Shown here one piece after another: positions 39,236 to 48,356 of a stretch of 64,000 nt of DNA. The notes under the pieces are model-generated. The model made no database searches. It saw only the letters and a program-made list of their open reading frames with translations, and was not told the DNA's origin. Source of the stretch: Thiobacillus sp. (GTDB lineage: Bacteria; Pseudomonadota; Gammaproteobacteria; Burkholderiales; Thiobacillaceae); assembly GCF_030696885.1 (NCBI RefSeq), contig NZ_JAUYRI010000017.1, positions 62,001 through 126,000 of the forward strand, in the 5' to 3' direction. Positions within the stretch are counted from its first letter, which is position 1. Each line of letters opens with the position of its first letter. The position numbers and the translations under genes are program-made.

Positions 39236-40150
39236 ATGATCAAGCAACGCACCCTGAAAACGCCGGTGAAGGCAACCGGCGTCGGCCTGCATTCCGGCGT
39301 CAAGGTCGAGATGACCCTGCGCCCGGCGGGCCCCGATTCCGGCATCGTGTTCCGGCGGATGGACCTCGACCCCCCTGCCGAGCTCAAGGCCGATCCGTAT
39401 CTGGTCACCGACACCCGGCTGTGCTCGCTGCTCGAATCCGGCGCCGCCAAGGTGTCCACCGTCGAGCACCTGATGTCCGCGCTCGCCGGGCTGGGCATCG
39501 ACAACCTGCTGGTCGACCTCACCGGTCCGGAGATCCCGATCATGGACGGCTCCTCGGCGCCGTTCGTGTTCCTGCTGCAGTCCGCCGGCATCGTCGAGCA
39601 GGATGCGGCGAAGCGCTACGTGCGCATCACGCAGCCGATCGAGGTGCATGACGGCGACAAGTGGGCGCGCTTCGTCCCGCACAACGGCTTCAAGGTCGAG
39701 TTCACCATCGACTTCAAGCACCCGGTGTTCGACAAGAGCGGCAAGACCGTGACCATCGACTTCGCCGACACCGCCTACACCAAGGAGGTCGCGCGCGCGC
39801 GCACCTTCGGCTTCATGCACGAGGTCGAATACCTGCGCAACCAGGGACTGGCGCTCGGCGGCTCGCTCGACAATGCCATCGTCATGGACGAGTTCCGCGT
39901 GCTGAACCAGGACGGCTTGCGTTACGACGATGAGTTCGTCAAGCACAAGGTGCTCGACGCGATCGGCGACCTCTACCTGCTGGGCCACCCGGTGATCGGC
40001 GCCTTCGAAGCCTACAAGTCGGGCCATGCGCTCAACAATGCCCTGCTGCGCGAACTGCTGCAGCACCAGGAGGCCTGGGAATTCGTCAGCTTCGAGCGTG
40101 ATGAAGACGTGCCCGCTGCTTTTCTTCGCCTGCATCCGCTTGTCGCATGA
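39236..40150 (+). CDS. lpxC: UDP-3-O-acyl-N-acetylglucosamine deacetylase
   Basis: A 304-residue zinc hydrolase, the committed step of lipid A synthesis. The metal and catalytic residues are H78 ([10 protein letters not shown]), H237 and D241 ([10 protein letters not shown]) and H264 ([10 protein letters not shown]), each one lower than in E. coli LpxC (79, 238, 242, 265). The protein length matches the family. It closes the dcw run 85 bases after ftsZ and overlaps the next small gene (ATGA). Confidence 0.97.
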   Translation: MIKQRTLKTPVKATGVGLHSGVKVEMTLRPAGPDSGIVFRRMDLDPPAELKADPYLVTDTRLCSLLESGAAKVSTVEHLMSALAGLGIDNLLVDLTGPEIPIMDGSSAPFVFLLQSAGIVEQDAAKRYVRITQPIEVHDGDKWARFVPHNGFKVEFTIDFKHPVFDKSGKTVTIDFADTAYTKEVARARTFGFMHEVEYLRNQGLALGGSLDNAIVMDEFRVLNQDGLRYDDEFVKHKVLDAIGDLYLLGHPVIGAFEAYKSGHALNNALLRELLQHQEAWEFVSFERDEDVPAAFLRLHPLVA

Positions 40151-40329
40151 TTTTTGTCCGCCTGATGATCGTCGCCCTGCTGATCGCGGTGGTGGCGCTC
40201 GGACTGGCGTGGCTGTTTACCGGCAACCGCAAGTACCTGGGCTATATTGGCCGGGTGTCGCGCTTCGCACTGGTTGTGGGCATCGTCGTCGCGCTGCTGT
40301 ACGTGGTCGAGCGGCTGGTGCTGCGGTGA
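40147..40329 (+). CDS. Small two-helix membrane protein, unknown
   Basis: A 60-residue protein coupled to lpxC by ATGA. Two hydrophobic helices ([21 protein letters not shown] and [21 protein letters not shown]) flank a short basic loop [13 protein letters not shown] do not recognise a family; coupling and codon use suggest it is real. Confidence 0.7.
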   Translation: MIFVRLMIVALLIAVVALGLAWLFTGNRKYLGYIGRVSRFALVVGIVVALLYVVERLVLR

Positions 40330-40539
40330 GCGAAGGACCCGACCAGCGTCCATGATGGGCCGGAGTATCTCGGGCGGAATCCCCGGCACGGATAGAGAGT
40401 GGGAGCGCATCGATGCATGACCCTGCCTGCGAAAATGCAGCCCCGCCGTCCTGAAAGCCCGCTGCGCTGCGACCAAACAAGGCTTGTCGTGTGCAGTCCC
40501 GGTCCGGTATGGTCCTAAAAACCTCCGAGCGCGCATCCC

Positions 40540-41886
40540 ATGCCTTTCGACCTGCCTTTTGACCTGCAAACCGTGCTGAATTACGGCCGTGGCCTGATCC
40601 ACGACCCCGGGTTCTGGTGGCAGGTGACGGTGCTGGTGCTGGCCGCAGGGGGCGCGCTGCTGGTGTACCGCGTCATGAACCAGAGCCTGTCGGTGCCGGC
40701 CGCGGAGGGCGAGGACTATACGGTCCGGCATTTCGCGCTGAAGGCGCTGCAGCGCATCCTGTTCCCCATCAGCATGCTGCTGGGGGTGCTGGCCGGGCGG
40801 GCGCTGCTGCTGCATCGGGGCGTCCCGGCGGACCTGCTCGACCTCGCCGTGCCTTTGCTGGTGTCGCTGGCCACGATCCGGATCCTGATCTATTTCCTGC
40901 GCAAGACCTTCCGGCCCGGCCCGGCAGTGAAGGCTTGGGAAAACCTGATCGCAACTTCGGCGTGGATCGTCGTGGCGCTGCACCTGCTGGGCTGGCTGCC
41001 CGCCGTGCTGGAAGGGCTGGACGGCGTGGCGATGAAACTGGGCAGCGCCCGGATCTCGGTGCTGACGGTGATCCAGTTCGTCCTTGCGGTGGCCCTGTTG
41101 TGGCTGCTGGCGCAGTGGCTGGGGCGCATCATCGAAAACCGCATCAGCCGCGCCGAGTATGTCAACGCCGGGATGCAGGTGGCGCTGGTCAAGCTCAGCA
41201 AGTTCGTGCTGATGGTGCTGGCCTTTTTGCTGGCGCTGGATGCGGTGGGCATCGACCTCACCGCGCTGGCAGTCTTCGGCGGCGCGCTCGGCGTGGGCCT
41301 CGGCTTCGGCCTGCAGCGCATCGCCAGCAATTTCATCAGCGGCTTCATCGTACTGTTCGACCGTTCGATCCGCCCGGGCGACGTCATCACCATCGACAAC
41401 AAGCTGGGCTGGGTGCAGGAACTGCATGCGCGCTACGTGGTGGTGAAGGACCGCGATGGCGTCGAACGGCTGATCCCCAACGAGATGCTGATCACCAACG
41501 AGGTGATCAACTGGAGCTACAGCGACCGCAACGTGCGCCTGAAAATCCCGGTGTCGATCAGCTATGACAATGACCCGGAACAGGCGCTGGCCCTGCTGGA
41601 CCAGGCCGCCCGAATCAGCCCCCGGGTTCTCGACGATCCGGCGCCCACCTCCCGCCTGATGGGCTTTGGCGACAGCGGCATCGAACTCGAACTGCGGGTA
41701 TGGATCCAGGACCCCGAGGCGGGAATGGGCAGCGTACTCTCGGACATCAACCTGGCAATCTGGCGCGCATTCAAGGGCGCCGGCATCGTCATTCCCTATC
41801 CGCAGCGCGACCTGCATATCCGCAGCGGACTGCCGGAGATGACCCCGGCGGAACCAGACGTGCCGGTGGCGCCGCGCGAAGTCTGA
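40540..41886 (+). CDS. MscS-family mechanosensitive channel
   Basis: A 448-residue channel with about five N-terminal helices and a MscS core near residues 225-430. The pore helix contains GGALGVGLGFGLQRIASNFISG, followed by the beta domain VLFDRSIRPGDVITIDNKLGWVQELHARYVVVKDRDGVERLIPNEML. It should open on membrane tension during hypo-osmotic shock. It is larger than E. coli MscS (286 aa), so it is a mid-size paralog. The 210 bases upstream hold no gene; TTGTCG-18-TATGGT (40484-40513) is a weak promoter candidate. Confidence 0.93.
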   Translation: MPFDLPFDLQTVLNYGRGLIHDPGFWWQVTVLVLAAGGALLVYRVMNQSLSVPAAEGEDYTVRHFALKALQRILFPISMLLGVLAGRALLLHRGVPADLLDLAVPLLVSLATIRILIYFLRKTFRPGPAVKAWENLIATSAWIVVALHLLGWLPAVLEGLDGVAMKLGSARISVLTVIQFVLAVALLWLLAQWLGRIIENRISRAEYVNAGMQVALVKLSKFVLMVLAFLLALDAVGIDLTALAVFGGALGVGLGFGLQRIASNFISGFIVLFDRSIRPGDVITIDNKLGWVQELHARYVVVKDRDGVERLIPNEMLITNEVINWSYSDRNVRLKIPVSISYDNDPEQALALLDQAARISPRVLDDPAPTSRLMGFGDSGIELELRVWIQDPEAGMGSVLSDINLAIWRAFKGAGIVIPYPQRDLHIRSGLPEMTPAEPDVPVAPREV

Positions 41887-41900
41887 GGCTCGGGCCTCAG
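41883..41900. terminator. Hairpin covering both convergent stop codons
   Basis: CTGAGGC (41883-41889) and GCCTCAG (41894-41900) form a 7-bp stem with a TCGG loop. The stem contains the stop codons of both the mscS-type gene (plus) and the diguanylate cyclase gene (minus), so it could act as a compact end for both transcripts. There is no T-tract. Confidence 0.45.
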
Positions 41901-43360
41901 GCCAGGCTGCCCACGCAGACGCGGTTGCGCCCGCCGTTCTTCGCTGCATACAGGCCGATATCGGCGCGATTGAGCGTGGCTTCGTAAGGCTCCACCCCAT
42001 CGTACTGGCTGATGCCGATGCTGATGGTGACCGAGATCGTTCCCTTGCCGGCCTTGAACGGGGTGTGCTCGATTTCCCGGCGCACGTGTTCGGCGATGCG
42101 TTGCGCGTGCTCAAGGTCGCAGCCTTTGAGCACAAACAGGAATTCTTCGCCGCCCCAGCGCACCGCGATGTCCGATGCCCGCAGGCCATCCAGAAAACGC
42201 GCCGCGACCTGTTTAAGGATCTGGTCGCCGACGACATGGCCGTGCTGGTCGTTGATTGTCTTGAAATTGTCGACATCGATCATCAGGATGGAAATGGGGC
42301 GGGGATCGCGCCGGTAATCGGCGAAGGCCTTGTCGATGAGGACGCCGAAGGCCTGGCGGTTGAGCAGGCCGGTGAGCTTGTCGGTGGCGGCCATTTTCTC
42401 GATGCGCCGCTGGTAGCGCCTGAGCGCGATATGGGTGAGGAACAGCACCAGGATGGTGATGCCCAGGCAGACCGCAAGATTGATGTAGAGGGTGGTGCGG
42501 ATCTCGGCCAGCGCCTCATCGACGCCTTTCTCCACAAACAGATACCACTTCAGTTCGGGGATGTAGTTCACGTTGAGCAGATAATCGCGGCCGTCGGCAC
42601 TGAACCGGTAGGAGCCTGATTTCTCGCGCAGGATGCGGTCGACCAGGTCGCGCAGCCCCTCGGTGGCACGCAGGTCGGTTTCCGCGCGCGTCGACGTGTT
42701 GCCGAACAGCACCGTCTTGCCCTCTGCATCGACAAAGTAGATGGTGCGCTGGAAACGCTGCTGGTAGTCCGCGATCAGCCGGCGCACCGCATCCACAGTG
42801 AGGCCGACACCGGTGGCGCCGAGAAAGGCGCCATCGAAGTCGAATACGCGGTAGTTGACGAAAATGGTCAGGGCGTCGCGGTTGGCCAGGTCGGGGTCGA
42901 CGTTGATCTCGTAGGGTTCCTGCATTTCGCGCACGCGGTAATACCAGGCGTCGCGGGCTTCCCCGGGCGCCACTTGTTTGAGGACACCTTCGCCGGTGTA
43001 ATAGCGGGCCGTGCGGTCAGAGACAAAGAAGCTGCTGAATGCGCCGTAGCGGCCCTTGATCTCCCGCAGGTAGCGCGCCATGGACGCGCTGTCCCGTTCG
43101 CCGTCCAGCACCCAGTCGCGCACAAAGGTGTCGTGTGCCATGGTCGACGAGAGGAGCACGGGCTGCACCAGGTCCTTCTGGATTTCCGAATAGATGTTGC
43201 TCGAGGTGAGCGGCAGCTCCTGGGCGATGATGGCGTCCAGAATGGCCTTCTTCGATACGTAGTAGCTGCTCAGCGTGGTGGCGAAAAATCCACTGATGAG
43301 CAGTGCGCTCAGCAGCAGGATCAGGGGCTGGCGCTGGAAAATCCGATGCGTCGAATGCAT
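41897..43360 (-). CDS. Membrane diguanylate cyclase with dCache-type sensor
   Basis: A 487-residue protein: transmembrane helix at about 13-32, a periplasmic Cache-type sensor (about 35-290, including [10 protein letters not shown] and [19 protein letters not shown]), a second helix (about 298-318) and a GGDEF domain. The active site is GGEEF at 403-407, with an inhibitory I-site RASD (394-397) five residues before it, so it should make c-di-GMP and be product-inhibited. The start ATG at 43360 was chosen by the signal-anchor; the longer frame overlaps dciA. The stimulus is unknown. Confidence 0.92.
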   Translation of the reverse strand: MHSTHRIFQRQPLILLLSALLISGFFATTLSSYYVSKKAILDAIIAQELPLTSSNIYSEIQKDLVQPVLLSSTMAHDTFVRDWVLDGERDSASMARYLREIKGRYGAFSSFFVSDRTARYYTGEGVLKQVAPGEARDAWYYRVREMQEPYEINVDPDLANRDALTIFVNYRVFDFDGAFLGATGVGLTVDAVRRLIADYQQRFQRTIYFVDAEGKTVLFGNTSTRAETDLRATEGLRDLVDRILREKSGSYRFSADGRDYLLNVNYIPELKWYLFVEKGVDEALAEIRTTLYINLAVCLGITILVLFLTHIALRRYQRRIEKMAATDKLTGLLNRQAFGVLIDKAFADYRRDPRPISILMIDVDNFKTINDQHGHVVGDQILKQVAARFLDGLRASDIAVRWGGEEFLFVLKGCDLEHAQRIAEHVRREIEHTPFKAGKGTISVTISIGISQYDGVEPYEATLNRADIGLYAAKNGGRNRVCVGSLA

Positions 43361-43377
43361 GGTCGGGTGAGAGGCGC

Positions 43378-43809
43378 TCAGTCTTTGCGGTGATGCTGCA
43401 GCATGCGGCCGATCGCGTCCTTCAGCGGCCCGTCTTCGATGGCGGCGTTGAGGTGGCTGAGTTCGTCGAGCGCGGCGGTCGGCAGGCCGTGTTTTTCGAC
43501 CGGGTGGACGTAGCGTGCCAGCAGCTCGGGGTTGACGCTGACGCGCACCGCCGCCACCGCGACCCCGAGCTTGCCGAGGCTGGCGATCAGTGCGTCCGTC
43601 TGGCCGCGCAGGCGGCTGGCGACGGCGCCGCTGTCGCACGCCAGGCTGAGCCCGCCCGCCTCGAACTGCATGACGCGGACATGCCCGGACAGCGCGGCGG
43701 GCAAGGCGCGCTCAAGCGCGGACTGAATGCTGAGCAACGCGCGGGCGCGCGTGGCCAGGCCGTTGGGCAGTTGGCTGGCCAGCAGGTCGGCGAGGCTCGA
43801 CGTACTCAT
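43378..43809 (-). CDS. dciA: DUF721 family protein (DciA-like)
   Basis: A 143-residue protein of the DUF721 family, some members of which (DciA) load or recruit the replicative helicase. The N-terminal half with [33 protein letters not shown] is the domain core. It is divergent from secA, the usual place for this gene next to lpxC/secA in proteobacteria. The sequence match is modest, so the symbol rests partly on context. Confidence 0.75.
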   Translation of the reverse strand: MSTSSLADLLASQLPNGLATRARALLSIQSALERALPAALSGHVRVMQFEAGGLSLACDSGAVASRLRGQTDALIASLGKLGVAVAAVRVSVNPELLARYVHPVEKHGLPTAALDELSHLNAAIEDGPLKDAIGRMLQHHRKD

Positions 43810-43871
43810 GCCCGGGACGCGCGCAGGGTCGCCCGGACGGCCCTGCGGAGCGCCCGCGCGGCTGTCTTGAC

Positions 43872-43896
43872 AGCGTCACGGCAAGCCGGTGACGCT
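43872..43896. promoter_or_regulatory. Inverted repeat upstream of secA
   Basis: AGCGTCAC (43872-43879) and GTGACGCT (43889-43896) are perfect inverted repeats, with further GG/CC pairs inside. A perfect TTGACA (43867-43872) overlaps the left arm, but the nearest -10-like sequences (TATGTT 43896, TAAAAT 43901) are at 23 and 28 bases, so it is not a simple promoter. It could be an operator or an mRNA hairpin controlling secA. Confidence 0.4.
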
Positions 43897-43947
43897 ATGT
43901 TAAAATTCAAGGATTTACCGCGTCCTGCGGGCATTTTCGGATTACTC

Positions 43948-46659
43948 ATGCTGCAATCCCTGTTCAAAAAAGTCTTCGGCAGTCGCAACGAGCGGCTGGT
44001 CAAACAATACCTGCAAAAGGTCAAGGCGATCAATGCGCTGGAGCCGGCGATGGAAAAATTGTCCGACGCCGAGCTGGCCGGCAAGACCGCCGAATTCAAG
44101 ACCCGCCTGGAAAACGGCGAATCGCTCGACAAAATGCTGCCGGAAGCGTTTGCCGTCGTGCGCGAAGCGTCGAAGCGCGTGCTGGGCATGCGCCACTTCG
44201 ACGTGCAGATGGTTGGCGGCATGGTGCTGCACGACGGCAAGATCGCCGAAATGCGCACCGGCGAGGGCAAGACCCTGATGGCCACGCTAGCGGCGTACCT
44301 GAATGCGCTGACCGGCAAGGGCGTGCACGTGGTGACGGTCAACGACTACCTGGCCAGTCGCGACGCCGAATGGATGGGCCGGCTGTATGGCTTCCTCGGC
44401 CTGACCACCGGCATCAACCTGTCGCAGATGCCGCACGACGCCAAGCAGGCTGCGTACGCCGCCGACATCACCTACGGCACCAACAACGAATATGGCTTCG
44501 ACTACCTGCGCGACAACATGGTCTACCAGATGAGCGAAAAGGTGCAGCGTCCGCTGGCCTTCGGCATCATCGACGAAGTCGACTCGATCCTGATCGACGA
44601 GGCGCGCACGCCGCTGATCATCTCCGGCCAGTCGGAGGAAAACACCGCGCTCTACCTGCAGGTCAACCAGGTGCCGCCGCGCCTGATCCGGCAGGACAAG
44701 GAAGACAGCGAAGGCGACTACTCAGTCGACGAGAAAACGCGCCAGGTGCTGCTGTCCGAGGCCGGCCATGAAAAGGTCGAGGCCATCCTCACCGAAATGG
44801 GCCTGCTGCCCGAGGGCGGCAGTCTCTATGATGCTTCCAACATCATGCTGATGCACCACGTGTACGCCTCGCTGCGCGCGCACGCGCTGTTCTTCAAGGA
44901 TCAGCACTACGTGGTGCAGAACGACGAGGTCATCATCGTCGACGAGTTCACCGGCCGCCTGATGAGCGGGCGCCGCTGGTCGGAAGGCCTGCACCAGGCA
45001 GTCGAGGCCAAGGAAGGCGTGTCGATCCAGAAGGAAAACCAGACACTGGCGTCGATCACTTTCCAGAACTACTTCCGCATGTACGGAAAGCTGTCGGGCA
45101 TGACCGGCACGGCAGACACCGAGGCGTTCGAGTTCCAGAGCATCTACGGCCTGGAAACTGTGGTCATCCCGACCCACCGCCCGATGGTCCGCAAGGACGA
45201 GCACGACCAGGTCTACCGTACCGCGGGCGAACGCGACCAGGCGGTGATCAACGACATCCGCGCGCGCAACGCCAACGGCCAGCCGGTGCTGGTCGGCACC
45301 ACGTCGATCGAGGCCAACGAGCATCTGTCGGCTGAGCTGAAGAAGGCCGGCCTGCCGCACAACGTGCTGAATGCCAAGCAGCACGAGCGCGAAGCCGAAG
45401 TCATCGCGCAGGCGGGCATGCCGGGCGGCATCACCATCGCCACCAACATGGCGGGCCGTGGCACCGACATCGTGCTGGGCGGCAGTATCCAGAAGGAGCT
45501 CGACGCGATCAGCCTGGATGAGGCGCTGTCCAGCAGCGAAAAGGCCAGCTGCACCGCGGCGCTCAAGGCCGAATGGCAGCCGCGCCACGACGCGGTGCTG
45601 GCGTCCGGCGGCCTGCATATTATCGGCACCGAGCGCCATGAATCGCGTCGTGTCGACAACCAGCTGCGCGGCCGCTCCGGGCGCCAGGGCGACCCCGGCT
45701 CGAGCCGCTTCTTCCTGTCGCTGGAAGATCCGCTGCTGCGCATTTTCGCGTCCGATCGCGTCGCCGCGATCATGGACCGCCTGAAAATGCCCGAGGGCGA
45801 GGCGATCGAGCATCCGTGGGTGACGCGCGCGATCGAGAACGCACAGCGCAAGGTCGAACAGCGCAACTTCGACATCAGAAAGCAGCTGCTCGAATACGAC
45901 GACGTTTCCAATGACCAGCGCAAGGTCATCTACGAACAGCGCAACGAGCTGCTGGCAAGCGCCGACATCGGCGAGACCATCCGCGCGATGCGTGACGACG
46001 TGCTGAACGAGACCATCGACCTGCATATCGCACCTGGCAGCATGGACGAGCAATGGGACGTGGCGGGGCTGGAAAAAACGCTGGCCGGGCAGTTCTCGCT
46101 CGATCTGCCGCTGCAGCAATGGCTGGACGAGGACAAACGGCTCGACGAGGACAGCCTGCGCAAGAAAATTTGCGAGGCCGCCGATGCGGTCTACAAAGAG
46201 AAGGAAGCCCGCGTGGGCGTCGAGGGGCTGCGTCAGTTCGAGCACGCCGTGATGCTGCAGAGTCTGGATTCGCACTGGCGTGAACACCTGTCCGCGCTCG
46301 ACCACCTGCGCCAGGGCATCCACCTGCGCGGCTATGCGCAGAAGCAGCCCAAGCAGGAATACAAGCGCGAGGCGTTCGAGCTGTTCTCCGCCATGCTCAC
46401 CGCAATCAAGGCGGAAGTGACGCAGATCACCTCCACCGTGCAGGTGCGCGCGCCCGAGGATGTGCAGGCGGTCGCGTTGCACGAGCCGCCCAACATGCAG
46501 TTCGAGCACACCGAATACGACGAGGGGCGTGACTTTGCCGAAGCCGCCGTGGGTACGACGGCCGTCCCTGCCGACGCCTATCCCAAGGTCGGCCGCAACG
46601 ATCCGTGCCCGTGCGGATCGGGCAAGAAATACAAGCAGTGCCACGGCAAACTCGTCTGA
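43948..46659 (+). CDS. secA: Protein translocase ATPase SecA
   Basis: A 903-residue motor that pushes preproteins through SecYEG. The N-terminus [21 protein letters not shown], Walker [14 protein letters not shown], the [23 protein letters not shown] region, [25 protein letters not shown] and the helical scaffold [20 protein letters not shown] are all present. The C-terminal zinc site [13 protein letters not shown] binds SecB and lipids. A 17-codon upstream in-frame extension from 43897 is unlikely. The 139 bases to dciA hold an inverted repeat. Confidence 0.97.
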   Translation: MLQSLFKKVFGSRNERLVKQYLQKVKAINALEPAMEKLSDAELAGKTAEFKTRLENGESLDKMLPEAFAVVREASKRVLGMRHFDVQMVGGMVLHDGKIAEMRTGEGKTLMATLAAYLNALTGKGVHVVTVNDYLASRDAEWMGRLYGFLGLTTGINLSQMPHDAKQAAYAADITYGTNNEYGFDYLRDNMVYQMSEKVQRPLAFGIIDEVDSILIDEARTPLIISGQSEENTALYLQVNQVPPRLIRQDKEDSEGDYSVDEKTRQVLLSEAGHEKVEAILTEMGLLPEGGSLYDASNIMLMHHVYASLRAHALFFKDQHYVVQNDEVIIVDEFTGRLMSGRRWSEGLHQAVEAKEGVSIQKENQTLASITFQNYFRMYGKLSGMTGTADTEAFEFQSIYGLETVVIPTHRPMVRKDEHDQVYRTAGERDQAVINDIRARNANGQPVLVGTTSIEANEHLSAELKKAGLPHNVLNAKQHEREAEVIAQAGMPGGITIATNMAGRGTDIVLGGSIQKELDAISLDEALSSSEKASCTAALKAEWQPRHDAVLASGGLHIIGTERHESRRVDNQLRGRSGRQGDPGSSRFFLSLEDPLLRIFASDRVAAIMDRLKMPEGEAIEHPWVTRAIENAQRKVEQRNFDIRKQLLEYDDVSNDQRKVIYEQRNELLASADIGETIRAMRDDVLNETIDLHIAPGSMDEQWDVAGLEKTLAGQFSLDLPLQQWLDEDKRLDEDSLRKKICEAADAVYKEKEARVGVEGLRQFEHAVMLQSLDSHWREHLSALDHLRQGIHLRGYAQKQPKQEYKREAFELFSAMLTAIKAEVTQITSTVQVRAPEDVQAVALHEPPNMQFEHTEYDEGRDFAEAAVGTTAVPADAYPKVGRNDPCPCGSGKKYKQCHGKLV

Positions 46660-46668
46660 GGAGTCAAC

Positions 46669-46896
46669 ATGCCTTACTACGTGTTTAGACTGGGGATGTT
46701 CAAGGTGCTGGAAAAGCAGGGCGAGTGGGCAAACTTCAAGGAAGCCCGCGCCCACGTCAACGAACTGCGCAAGACCCTCGACCCCAAGACCGGCGACAAG
46801 TACAAGATGATCTTCGCCGACAACGAAATCGCCGCGCAGGACACGCTGAGCGCCGAGCGCGAACTGGAGAAGACCCTCTCCGGTGACGACTGGTGA
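46669..46896 (+). CDS. Conserved small protein, unknown
   Basis: A 75-residue acidic soluble protein starting MPYYVFRLGMFKVLEKQGEW, with a helical middle (FKEARAHVNELRKTLDPKTGDKY) and an acidic tail. Similar small proteins (a VFR start, a KMIFADNE-like centre and an acidic end) occur in proteobacteria without known function, as far as I recall. GAGGAG precedes ATG 46669, 9 bases after secA, so it is probably co-transcribed. Confidence 0.75.
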   Translation: MPYYVFRLGMFKVLEKQGEWANFKEARAHVNELRKTLDPKTGDKYKMIFADNEIAAQDTLSAERELEKTLSGDDW

Positions 46897-47050
46897 AAGT
46901 CACTCATAAACCTACTGCGCACCTGTGATCCGGGATCGTGCGCTGCTCGCAATCCTCATGTACTTGAGTACATTCCGGTTGCTGCGCTGCTGACTCACCC
47001 GGCTGACAGGCGTTCGCTACGGTTTCTGAGCAACTTTTGGGCAAGTTGCT
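46897..47050. repeat. Intergenic palindrome and likely dispersed repeat
   Basis: The spacer contains ATGTACT-TG-AGTACAT (46958-46973), a perfect 7-bp inverted repeat, with the motif TGCGCTGCT on both sides (46939-46947 and 46981-46990 region). The mix of a palindrome and GC-rich near-repeats looks like a short interspersed element rather than a promoter, but only one copy is in the window. Confidence 0.45.
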
Positions 47051-47497
47051 ATGGCTGAATACAACGAAGACGCGTACAGACTGGCCCGCAAGGCCTACAT
47101 CGAGCACAGCTGTCCCTTCGAGCGGGCGCTGCTGTCACGCTGCGTCAGTTGCAGCCGCTCGCACAAGCTCAATCTGGCCGAGCGCGAGGCGATTGCCTGC
47201 AGCGATCCGGAGGTGCGCGAACTCTGCCTGGTTTTTTATCAGGCGCTGCACGAGAATGCGCAGTTCGCGCTGAAGACCAGCCCCGATGCACCGTGGCCGT
47301 TCGGCAAGGAAATCCGCGCCCAGTGCGGTGGCGTGCGCGGGCTGGCGATGGCAATGGAGGATGTGGGCAACGAGACCACCGACATCGCCGCGACCGTGCT
47401 GCAGGGGCATGTGCATTTCGGCGGCTGCAGCGAGTTCCCCTATTCCGAGATCATGCGGGCGGTGGTGCATTACGAGCCCCGCAAGCGGCGCGGCTAA
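47051..47497 (+). CDS. Cys-rich protein of unknown function
   Basis: A 148-residue soluble protein I do not recognise. Seven Cys include CPFERALLSRCVSC near residues 21-35 (a C-x10-C-x2-C pattern), two more by residue 60, one in RAQCGGVRG and one in FGGCSEFPY, which could bind a metal or an Fe-S cluster. It has no signal peptide or membrane segment. ATG 47051 is not preceded by a strong Shine-Dalgarno. It is separated from the next, metal-related genes by about 80 bases. Confidence 0.7.
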   Translation: MAEYNEDAYRLARKAYIEHSCPFERALLSRCVSCSRSHKLNLAEREAIACSDPEVRELCLVFYQALHENAQFALKTSPDAPWPFGKEIRAQCGGVRGLAMAMEDVGNETTDIAATVLQGHVHFGGCSEFPYSEIMRAVVHYEPRKRRG

Positions 47498-47578
47498 CTG
47501 CCCGGCACCGACGCGGGGAACCCGCAGCGCGGCCGGCAGTCTCTTGGGCGGACCCCTTTTTTTGATTACACTGCCTGC

Positions 47579-47944
47579 GTGCGATCCCGATTCCACCGAT
47601 TCCTGCTGATGTTGCTGATGCTCGCCCTGCCGGTGCAGGCGCTGGCGTCCGCTTCCATGCTGGGTTGCACCTTCGCGCATCCGGCGACAGTGGCTCAGCT
47701 GACGCCGGCCGACGCGGCGATGACGACGCCCTGCCACGAGCCGGAGCCGACCTCCGCCCCCGCCACCCAACATGACTGCAAGCACTGCGCGAGTTGCGCG
47801 CTGGCGTCGGCGCTGCCGATTCCAGCTGCCGACGTGCCGGCCATCGTGCCGGCTGTCAGCCGCTACAGCCTTCTGTCCCTCCAGCCCTTCAGCGGCTTTG
47901 TTCCCGACGGCCCCGAGCGGCCCCCCCGACCCACCTTCGCCTGA
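47579..47944 (+). CDS. Secreted Cys/His protein, DUF2946-like
   Basis: A 121-residue protein with a signal peptide (MRSRFHRFLLMLLMLALPVQALA) and a Cys/His cluster CHEPEP...HDCKHCASC near residues 52-72, ending PERPPRP. This pattern (signal, HxxCxxC-type cluster, PERPPR tail) is typical of small secreted proteins near copper genes, related to DUF2946. A GTG start at 47579 has no Shine-Dalgarno; TTGGGC-17-TACACT (47544-47572) would place transcription at or near the GTG, which could be leaderless. The exact function is unknown. Confidence 0.6.
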   Translation: MRSRFHRFLLMLLMLALPVQALASASMLGCTFAHPATVAQLTPADAAMTTPCHEPEPTSAPATQHDCKHCASCALASALPIPAADVPAIVPAVSRYSLLSLQPFSGFVPDGPERPPRPTFA

Positions 47945-47948
47945 ATCC

Positions 47949-47967
47949 CGCGCCGTCTGACGGCGCG
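47949..47967 (+). terminator. Hairpin after the small secreted gene
   Basis: CGCGCCG (47949-47955) and CGGCGCG (47961-47967) pair with a 5-base loop, five bases after the stop at 47944. There is no T-tract. A similar hairpin follows the small gene at 58193. Confidence 0.45.
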
Positions 47968-48017
47968 TCCATCGATTTTGAGCGCGGCCCTGCGCCGCGT
48001 GATGTGCGAGGTTCTCT

Positions 48018-48347
48018 ATGTTGAACGCTTTATTCCGACGTGCGGCGCGGCTGGCGCATGCACCCGTATTCCGGCTGGCGGTGCCCGGTCTGATGGCCTG
48101 GTCGCTGTGGGCACCCACGGCGCATGCCGCCGAGCCGCCGGCAAACGCGCAGGTGATGCCTGCGCCCTTCAAACACTACCAGGGCTGGCGCGACGAGCCG
48201 CTGCAGGACTGGCGCCAGGCCAACGAGCGGGTCGGTGAGGTTGGTGGCTGGCGTACTTATCTGCGTGAATCGGCGCCGGGCGGCGGCGCGGATGCAGGCG
48301 CGGGCGATCAGGGCAGTCATGGCGGCCACGGCCACCACGGCCATTGA
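48018..48347 (+). CDS. Periplasmic protein with His-rich tail, copper-locus associated
   Basis: A 109-residue protein with a signal peptide (cleavage near AHAA), a conserved-looking middle APFKHYQGWRDEPLQDWRQANERVGEVGGWRTYLRE, and a Gly/His C-terminus (SHGGHGHHGH) likely to bind copper or another soft metal. It lies 9 bases before the TolC-type lipoprotein gene and is the first gene of the copper set. I know of no function for this family beyond association with copper operons. Confidence 0.72.
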   Translation: MLNALFRRAARLAHAPVFRLAVPGLMAWSLWAPTAHAAEPPANAQVMPAPFKHYQGWRDEPLQDWRQANERVGEVGGWRTYLRESAPGGGADAGAGDQGSHGGHGHHGH

Positions 48348-48356
48348 GGAGACGCC

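Noticed and set aside
43867-43872. TTGACA as a standard secA promoter
   Set aside because: No -10 hexamer at 16-18 bases; the candidates are 23-28 bases away.
44722-46755. Long minus-strand ORF inside secA
   Set aside because: It is a shadow of the unmistakable SecA coding frame.
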